DNA of 64,000 nt from Allodiplogaster sudhausi. Taxonomy: Eukaryota; Nematoda; Chromadorea; Rhabditida; Diplogasteridae. Positions 56,046-64,000 of this stretch are shown here, in pieces. The notes under the pieces are model-generated. The model did no database searches. It had not been told where the DNA came from and saw only the letters and a program-made list of their open reading frames with translations. Where the stretch lies: contig CALZFC010000018.1 in the NCBI GenBank assembly GCA_945643635.1, positions 5,789,001 to 5,853,000 on the forward strand, read 5' to 3'. Positions within the stretch are counted from its first letter, which is position 1. Every line of letters starts with the position of its first letter. The translations under genes were made by a program, and so were the position numbers.

Positions 56046-58288
56046 TCAATTTCTATTATGTCTAAGCCTAATGAGATGCGGCCAGTCTAGATCTCTATGA
56101 ATGGACTCGGCATCCGCGACATGCTTCTCCATAAGCTTCTGGAACTCGTGGTCATCGTCGTCATACTGTAGCCTTTTGTCAGCCGATACCGTACTCTTGA
56201 ATCGCTCAAGCGATCCTTTCCGCTCGGGACCACAGAGGAGCGCTTCGCCATCTGGGGCAAGGCACTTGACGATGGTCTCTATGAGAGGTTTGTGCGCCTT
56301 CTCAAAGAAGACACAGTCTGCCGCCAGGATTACGGAATAGGGTACTGTAGGCTTTGTTTCTACAATACGGCCCCAGACCAATTTAGTGGCTTCCGCTGTT
56401 TGTGCGCCAATCCCGTTGCATTTGAGCATTTCACCAGCTCTGCTGACCGATCGCTCATTGCCGTCTGTTATAAGGGCGCTGGCGGCCGCGGGGTTGGCCC
56501 CTTCCATGGCCGCCAGGGTCGGTAGCGCGAGGGCGCCCGCGCCAAGCTCAAGCACATTCTTAGCCCCAACCAATCTAGGATGCTGGAGAATGTAGAATGC
56601 GAGTGCCTCGCCGCCGGGCCAGATGCGCACGTTGCCCGTGTTGTCGAAGCCGGTGAGGTCTTCGAGGGAGGCGGCGGGCGGTGCGGGGATGCGGAGCGAG
56701 AGCGAAGGGAACGCGGGAGAGGTTAGCGTGAAAGTGGGGGTCGGCTGGGTCACTTGTTGGACCCCATAATGTCCTTCTAGGACCACATTGGGTCCTTCAA
56801 GGACCTTATTAGGTCCTTCTGAGATGGCGAAGAGGCCGAGTGTGACGGAAGGGGTAGACGAGGCTAGCTTAACCGCGCGGATATGGCCAGAGAGACGGGA
56901 AGCGAAGCGGCGCCAAAGGACGGCTGCAGGGAATTGGCACTGCCGAGGGGAGGAGGAAGAGGAGGAAGTAGCAGAAGCAGTTGTAGAAGAAGAGGAGAGC
57001 TGTAAGGCAGAAGCGAAAGTGGATGAGGAGCGGAGATAGAGAGGGAGAGGAGAAACGAGAGAGAGAAGAGAAGGAGAAGGGGAAAGAAAGAGAGACAGTG
57101 AGACAGGGAGAGAAAAGAGAGAGAGAGGAGAGAAAGAGAGAATAAGAGAAAAAGCAAAATATTCAGGGACATGTAAAACAGATAACAAGCGTGAAATTGG
57201 TAAGGAGAAAAAGAAGCGTTAATACAAAATGCCTTAATTATTCTCATTATTTATTATGTCTTTAATAAAAGCGTTATCTTGCAAGTGCGGTAGGTTCAAA
57301 TAGAAACGGTAGCAATCGGCAGAGATATTCTCAATGATATAGATATATGGATGGAACTTTCTTTTTCATTTAAAAGGAGATAATCTTTTCTGGTCAAATA
57401 TATGAGGTTTAATACTAGTATGTTTACACCTTTGGTTTATTTATTTAATAATGACATTTTCTATCATTCAAAAGAACTGTTTTGATAATCTTTTTAATAC
57501 CATAAAAAAAATAAAATGCTGGTATTATTTTCCGTCAATTTAATTTAATACAAATTCGAACCTTATCACCAATATCCGCTCGACCACTCGTGCTGTTGCA
57601 CGGCTGCGGAGACGTTTCATCCGTCTTGGCACCTTTAAAAATATTGAGAATAAATATTCAAAAAAACTAACAATGCTTAAAAATTATAATTTAAAAAACA
57701 ATTTTATAACATAATGAGAATAAAGTTTACATTAATTAAATAAGAAAAAACATTACAAATAGAGTTAATAATATTATTTAGTAATATTATATTAAAGAGT
57801 GACAAACAAAAAAGTAAAAAAATAAAGATCAATATAGCGGGCTCCTCAAGAACAATCGGGGCCAATATTAAACTTAATTTAGAATGGCAATTGAACTTCC
57901 AAAGAAGTCCTCTTTTTTAATAATGCTGCATGATCGTCCAAAAGATTATAGCAACTCCACCAAAATTCGAAAGTAGACAGTAATGTAATGTCAGGATTCT
58001 TCGATGCCGATCATCAACTTCATTAGGAAAACCAAACTAGTCGACAAATATTAGGCGATGTAAAATGGTGGCTGACCATGCGCGTAAATTAGTGCTGCGA
58101 AAACATATTACTCAGCCATAAGTGAAAAAAAAACATTTTGTCGATTTACCTGTTGTAGCTCTTTTCGGCGCGGTGGCGGGCGAAGCGGAATTGGAATTGG
58201 CCGCGGGGGTTTCGGCCTTTTTCCGCCAACTCGACGATGAAGTCGCTGGCGCCGTATCGGGATCGCCAACCGAGCCAGCACGCTTCAT
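56046..58288 (-). CDS. camkmt: Calmodulin-lysine N-methyltransferase (CAMKMT)
   Basis: Exons 58288-58150, 57632-57562 and 56999-56046 join in phase into 387 codons. The N terminus (MKRAGSVGDPDTAP) is low-complexity. From about residue 95 the match to CAMKMT is clear: LWRRFASRLSG, LGLFAISEG, FDNTGNVRIWPGGEALAFY, then the SAM-binding VLELGAG (about 219-225), LITDGNERSV, the ADCVFFE motif and the terminal DWPHLIRL. The family trimethylates Lys115 of calmodulin. A short coding repeat (GPNKVLEGPNVVLEG) is inserted between LFAISEG and the core, encoded by GGACC-containing units near 56750-56825. A longer open frame upstream of 56999 is CT-rich intron sequence and was not used. Confidence 0.9.
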
Positions 58289-59680
58289 CTCGGGGAAGTG
58301 GTGGACCAGAAGAAACAGATATATTCAAATAACTTTTGTTTCAAAATCACAGCCACTAATTATCGCACAAATTTCGCGAAGCACCCCTTAAAGATAGCGG
58401 AGTAAGTCTCATTTGAGCCAAGTAAAGTAAATCTCATTTTATGAGTTAAAAAACAAGGAAGAACACTCGAAATAACTTAGAAAAATGAGAATCCTTAAAG
58501 GTCGCCAACAACCGACAGTCCACGTCACAAACTCCAACAGCAAAAGCTAGCCAGTCAAGAGATAATAAAAGCGCAGTAACTAAGGAATAAACACGCAAAA
58601 AGCTGCCACAAGCAACTTATTATTATCTGGAAATCACGCAATAATGAGAACGGGAAAATAGCTTTCAAATCTAGCGCGTTGTCAATTGCAGAAAATCACT
58701 TCAAAAATTGCACCACCGTGATCATGTCTGCACCACTAAACGCACCTAAACTTTTACATTTTATAGTCCATGAACGTATGTATGTATGTACATAGTTTTT
58801 CTTAAATTATCGTAGTTTTTTATCGGCATTATTAAAATAAGGAAATTCGTTTTTCAGCAAGATATTTGGCTAAACCAGTAGTATGTTGGGTACATGTCTT
58901 TGTTTTAAATGTGAAGGGAAAGCGATTTAACAAAGCAACGAAGAGAAAAAGGAAGAGAGAACATGACACAACTGTGCGATTTAGAAGATTCATGAAACCG
59001 ATTGAGGAAGTAACCAGCTGAACGATTAAGGCAAAGCAAAAATCAGTCATGTTTACAGTAATTTTCAATAGAAAATTGAAGAAAAGAAAAACGGCAAACG
59101 AAAGAAAAATGAGAAAATATAAAAATTGAAAAAGAAAAGTAGTGTAAAATTACAGAGAGAGAGAAAGAGAGAGATTGAGAGAGAGAGACAGAGAGTGAGT
59201 GAGAAGGTAGAAATGTGAGAGCACAAATGAGTGATTACAGGGTAATGTCGATTCAAATTAAGCAACAACAAAAAAAAGCCTCAATACGGTGGCTTGAAAA
59301 ATCTTTACAGCGATGAAGAATATTCAAGAGGTATAGAAATAGGAAACAGGCAGCAGGATCAACCGTGAACAAAATATGTATGTTTGTAGTAGGATTTAAA
59401 AAAAAAAACGAAAGTTTGAAAAAACGAAAGAAAGGGCATATCGAAAGCTTATGAAGATGTGACATTCCATAACACAACAAACTTTCATCGATGTCGCCTT
59501 CCGCCGAATAACAATTAGAATCTCATGGAGCAACTGGCATCCATTGCATCAAGCGGTCGAGCTATAAAAACACAGATTCCTAGCAAAATAAAACCTACCG
59601 TACATAAGTAAATATCTTTAATATTATTTCATTTTATTGTTTAAATATATTTAATAAAAAGTATTGAAATTATGAAATTA
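58289..59680. other. Intergenic spacer
   Basis: AT-rich, with a GTAT microsatellite near 58776-58792 and a GA tract at 59154-59210. No gene or RNA recognised. Confidence 0.4.
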
Positions 59681-59986
59681 CTATGTTAACAAAGAAAAGA
59701 AACAAGCGCGACTGACAAAAACGCGAGCCTGTTGGTCGAGGTGTCGACGCCTCTCATGCTTCACGTCTCGCGCGACGCGTGCGGATGGCCGGAACGCTGA
59801 CGTGGAGCTTGCGTCGAAGACGAGCCACGCGCCGCAGCCGGCATCGCGACGCGTCGCGGCTGGCGCTTCGGCAAGCGTGTCATAGACGTCGACCACATGC
59901 ATTCGACCATTCATGTAGTACTCCTTAAAAGGAGTTTGAAACTCGCTTAGTCTTACCACGATGTTCCTGACACGTCCGATGTGCAT
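59681..59986 (-). CDS. Small hypothetical ORF, GC-rich
   Basis: A 101-codon frame (MHIGRVRNIVV, MHVVDVYDTLAEAPAA, GAWLVFDASS) is markedly more GC-rich than its surroundings, like the exons of the next gene at 61576-61995. It could be a 3' exon of a spliced gene: GTAAGA and TTTTAAG sites flank a 33-base segment inside it, but such an intron would be shorter than usual. No family recognised. Confidence 0.35.
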   Translation of the reverse strand: MHIGRVRNIVVRLSEFQTPFKEYYMNGRMHVVDVYDTLAEAPAATRRDAGCGAWLVFDASSTSAFRPSARVARDVKHERRRHLDQQARVFVSRACFFSLLT

Positions 59987-60502
59987 CCTCAGTGCACCTT
60001 CTTATTTTTTGCCGAAATAATTGAACAGAACGCCGAGAATAATGAATAATTAACCAATGCTTTGCTCTCTACGGATCTACATACTTTCATCTTGTCGTAA
60101 AACATACAATACGAAAAACTCTAATGTTATTTTGACATCAGTATATACAGCCTTCAATTACAGCATGACTAGCGGTAAGATAATTACGAAATGAATATTT
60201 AAAATCAAAACCTTATCGGCTGCTCGCAGCCAGATCGCGTGGAGATCACGACGAGTAAGTGGCCAGCAGCAACTCGACGGCACGCCGAAAGCTGTCGCAC
60301 GCTTGCTGGACACTTCTGAAGTATAAGACGAATTTAATTATTTTTTCTCTTTCTTTTCTCACTCTCACTCTCACTCTCTCTGTCTCTTTCTCTCTCTCTC
60401 TTTCTTTCTCTCCTTGCCTCCACGCCTCCGAACTCTCCTTTCCATTCCAAAGTTGCGCTCTCTCTCTCTTCTTCTAATTTCATTTCTGTCTCTTTTCATC
60501 TT

Positions 60503-60921
60503 CTAACCCAGACTCCTCGCTCTCCTCCTTCTCCTCAACAGCCCGTCGTCGTTACTCCTAGCGCGCTGCTCCTCCGCAAAGTAGAAGTCCCTCAAGAATG
60601 CGCCCTGCGCGAACAGTAGCGCGGCGAATACGAACGAGGGTCCCGCCGCGCCCGACGGTCCCGCGCCCGAAGGGTTCCCGCGCGCCCTATCAAGCGCATC
60701 CGGCATCAACAGGATTGGCTGCATCGCAGGAAGGTAGAATTTGTCAATCAGAGGCAGCCGCGAGTTAAGAAGAGTCTGAATTGAGTCGGAAACATAGCTT
60801 TTTGAAAAAAGTTTTTTTTTCTTATTTAGCGAAGAAAACGTTTGTAAATGCGAAGCGAAAATTATGTTCGCAAAATAAATGCTGTAAAATGAAGGAAAAA
60901 AATGGTTGGTTGATGAAACGG

Positions 60922-60977
<56 letters not shown>

Positions 60978-63757
60978 GACAAGGATACAGTCGCGAATCC
61001 ATGCGAACACCACCGAACGACCATTCGAATCGTCGATGTTCCCTGAAACGGCGTCGAATTCTGGTATTAAATTTTTATGGTTATTACATTTAAATATAAT
61101 AAATATTTCTAGTATATTTTTATTATTAGATTTTTATACACCTCTACTATGAATATAGATATGTATATAATTATAATAATTATATTGAATTTTCTGACAC
61201 ATTTATTTGCATCAATTCTAATATATTGCAATAATACATATGTACTTGCACGAGAACCTGTCCTCTCAATCAGCCGTTTCAGTGTGCCGACCGTGTAGGC
61301 GCCGTTTCGCTCCTCTTTACAAAGTGCGTTGCGCAGATCGGCAGGCAGCGACAGCTGCCGTAGAAGACGCCATGGCGGCGGCGGCGGCGATGCTGACGTG
61401 CATTTCGGACACTTTGGTCCTTCGTAGATGGTATCGGAACTAATGGTATAGAAAAGGTTATTGATCTTTTGAAGGAGCGGTTAAAACACTTAATCTTGCA
61501 CTTGCGTCTATTGCGGGCGAGTTTCGTGCTCCTTTAAGGTTGCATTTTTTTCTTTCTTTCAAAAACAAAAGCAACATACGGCAGCTGGCTCAGCTGTGCA
61601 TCATCGTCCGCCAAGTCGCCGTCGCCATAGTCATCGGCAAACTCGCCTAGCCACTCTTCGATGACTTCGGCGAACGAGTGTCGGGTCGCGCGCGGAAACA
61701 GCCGCGCGACACTGCGTACGGTTGCAACGCGCGCGAGTGCGCCGAGAGCCGCGACGCGTGTCGGCAACGCGTTACGCGGTATGCCCTTGAGGCGCGCCGA
61801 CGCGTGCAGTGACGCGACGCGTACGACAAGCGAGACGGGTGGACGACTGAGGTCATCGTAGGCGTCATTCGAGAGAGTGTCTGAGTCCTTGAGCAGATGC
61901 CACAGCACGAAGAGCTGCCGACGACTCAGCACTGGCAGCAGCAGAGGCTCGAGCCGGCCTCGCAGCTGCAGCAACGTTAGCCAAATCTTTGCGATCTAAA
62001 TATAATCATTCCTAATTGTAAGTTATAAAGTAACTTAGTTAAAATGTCCAACCAATTTGTTTTAAAATAATATCTAAATTTAAAGAAAGGAAAAACAAAG
62101 ATGTTAAAAAAGCTAACTTGTTCCTCTTGCCGCATGTCGTCTGGGTAATGATAGAGCGGTGACCAATGCAGCAAGGACGCGGCATAGCGCACGGATGGAG
62201 GATATCGTTCCGCTGCCGTACTTCTCTGAGAGGCCCCCTCACGCAGTTTCTTGAATGGATTCGGCAGATCGTCTATGAAGTGCGCCCGTCGCTGACCGTT
62301 GCCTGGCAGAAGTCATGCGCTAGCTGGTTCGATAATGAAGATTCATATCAAATAGCGTAAGTTGAGGTGGAAAATTAAGAGAGAAAAATTATGTATATAA
62401 AGATTTAAAAAATTCTACCTAAATCAGCGTAGCTCCTCTTGCTGCTCTTCTTCTCGCGGAATCCATACCTGATCGATCCTTTTAGATAGTGCCTCGCATC
62501 GCTTGGCATCGCACACCGCGGCGGTGGCACGTCAGCCGTCATGCGATGTACTCGAATGAATTCGCGTGCGGCTTCGGCGACCGCGTCGCTTGCCGCGACG
62601 CGTCGCAGCACGCGAACGGCCTCTTGGGTAGAGACGACGTCGGGCGACAGCTCGGCTTCAAGTGCCGAGAGCTCGAAGAAGAAATCGCGGAAGATGACGT
62701 CATCAATACTTCTACCTTCCTGCTTCTTCTCCTTTTCCTTCACGCAGCAGTCCCCCTCCCCTACGCTTTGGCCAAAAAGATCAAAGAAAAGCCGCCTTAA
62801 CGATGTGCATCGGAAGAAGTCAGCATTTTGATCGAGCCAATCGATAAAATCCTGTTTTTGGCACCGATCCAACTCCATGATCGGCTCCTCTACGGCTCCG
62901 ACCGACTCAAGGATGCCTCGTGCGTCTGCGTCCAGCATAGGAACATTGACGTCATCACGACTGGTGATAAGATTTTCTTGCAGCACGCATCGCCGCTTCT
63001 TCATCTGCGTCAGCGCATTTGACTTCTTGGCATGTTGCCCGGTCGACTCCAGCCGATGAGCCGCGTCGACTCCGAGGTCAGCGTCGAGGAGCCGCCGGTG
63101 GCCTCCTTGAAGTTCGGCAAAGCTCTCGACGTGATTGCTGCGTAATTCAACTGCCGCTTCTGACGTGAGATTTGCCGAGAATGGAAGCTGACTCGTTGAA
63201 GGCGCTAAAGATGGCTCACGAGGATATCCGGTTGGGACCGAGGTTGGGACCGAGCTTGGGATCGAAGTTGGGACCGAGGTTGTGACCGAGGATGTAACCG
63301 AGGTCGGGACCGAGGTTTTGACCGAGGTTGGGACCGAAGTTGAGACAAAGGAGAATGCTGGATGCCAGTTGCCGGTGTGGCGGCCGGCGGCCGCGCCAGC
63401 CATGTACACGTACGAGGCAGCGGATGGCATAGCGGCGAGAGGAGGCGCAGCACACAGGGGTGATGCCGGCAACGGTGCGTCGATCGAGAGAGGAATTCCG
63501 CACGCGGAAGCGCGAGCGAAAGCTCGCGTATGGATGACGCTGGCGAGGAGCTCGTGAGCGAGCCGAGTCGGAGAAGAAGTGCTTACGGAAGAGAAGGCGG
63601 CGGAACGGGGTTCGGTAGGCAAAGGAGCCGATGCGGGGACGGTAGTGGCACTTGAAGAAGGTTGACGCAGCTGCTGCTTGGCTGATGAGGAGGCTCTTCT
63701 AGTGGCCGGCCTTCCGCCAGTGGTAGAACGTCGATTTTGCGCGTCTTCATTGCCCAT
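60503..63757 (-). CDS. Unrecognised 816-residue protein, Ser/Pro-rich N terminus and helical C terminus
   Basis: Exons 63757-62419, 62302-62118, 61995-61576, 61411-61258, 61060-60981 and 60775-60503 join in phase. The start MGNEDAQNRRSTTGG lies downstream of a lone acceptor at 63796. Residues about 150-200 carry a 12-bp coding repeat giving SVPT units (63228-63350). An acidic or amphipathic segment follows (CQKQDFIDWLDQNADFF, LRRLFFDLFG). From about residue 450 the protein is Leu-rich and helical (WLTLLQLRGRLEPLLLPVL, RQLFVLWHLLKDSD, FAWIRDCIL, SFVFAALLFAQGAFLRDF). I do not recognise the family. Exons 3 and 4 are joined through a weak acceptor. A separate exon-like piece at 60310-60240 (SVQQACDSFRRAVELLLATY, then stop) may be an alternative end. 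Confidence 0.65.
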
Positions 63758-63795
63758 GATGGAATGAAACAAACGGCCACTGAGCGGACGGCACT

Positions 63796-63805
63796 CTGCA
63801 AGAAT
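63796..63805 (-). promoter_or_regulatory. Probable trans-splice acceptor of the 816-residue gene
   Basis: Minus-strand ATTCTTGCAG is followed by a 39-base leader to the start codon at 63757; no upstream exon is visible. Confidence 0.45.
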
Positions 63806-64000
63806 GATGAAACATGAACATAAGTCAGCGTTAGTATGATTACATTATTATGTATTGAATACGGAAACACAAATATATGTACATATGTACACACATGAAC
63901 GCGCATGTAAGTAGTACATCGATCCATACAAGTGTGAATATAGTAAGCAACTTGTTAGTCGAATAAGACGGGCCAAAAAAATGAATGTGAACGCATGTGA

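Noticed and set aside
57000..57188. Start of CAMKMT at an upstream in-frame Met (57188)
   Set aside because: The added sequence is CT-repeat translation. An acceptor at 57000-57002 and two upstream exons in matching phase give a better N terminus.

Overview
The window is nuclear DNA of a nematode, most likely a rhabditid or diplogastrid relative of Caenorhabditis and Pristionchus. Evidence: compact genes with many short introns that mostly end in TTTCAG-type acceptors; lone 3' splice sites a few bases upstream of start codons, as expected for spliced-leader trans-splicing; orthologues of conserved animal genes; and a cluster of small RNA genes that look like nematode SmY RNAs. The species assignment is inference. 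All gene models were spliced by hand and checked for phase; none has transcript support here.

Layout. 1-3072 (-) is a degenerate non-LTR retrotransposon (LINE). 3136-3905 is a 19-bp minisatellite. 3905-7328 (+) is a second LINE, split by a 532-bp inverted-repeat DNA element. 7330-8130 holds duplicated Thr/Ser-rich exon-like segments (-), apparently cut by that LINE. 8935-20147 (+) is a 25-exon PLAA (Ufd3/Doa1) gene with two PFU-like modules. 21015-23415 (-) carries six SmY-like RNA candidates. 24366-25442 is a 261-bp triplication interrupted by a hAT-type MITE. 25692-30953 (-) is an ING3-type PHD-finger gene. 31535-34118 (-) is NDUFB8. 34884-38254 (+) is LRRC57. 39506-39903 is a second hAT-type MITE. 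40464-45419 (+) is a secreted trypsin-like protease whose largest intron holds about 108 copies of a 21-bp repeat.

From 47532 to 63757 everything recognised is on the minus strand: a C-terminal exon set of unknown attachment (47532-48439), an acidic HMG-box-like protein (48796-53245), a CENP-S/MHF1 histone-fold protein extended by an AT-hook and a charged coil (53588-55309), calmodulin-lysine methyltransferase CAMKMT (56046-58288), a small GC-rich ORF (59681-59986), and an unrecognised 816-aa protein (60503-63757). CAMKMT, MHF1 and the HMG gene are close and collinear and could form an operon.

Two features run through the whole window. First, (GA)n/(CT)n microsatellites follow the transcribed strand: purine tracts lie just after 5' splice sites and pyrimidine tracts just before 3' splice sites, on both strands. 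Second, several intronic repeats start or end at splice sites, including one dispersed family that supplies 3' splice sites in at least two genes. The genes serve ordinary cell functions: ubiquitin/Cdc48 handling (PLAA), chromatin (ING3, MHF1, HMG protein), respiration (NDUFB8), protein methylation (CAMKMT) and extracellular proteolysis. No functional link beyond position is evident.
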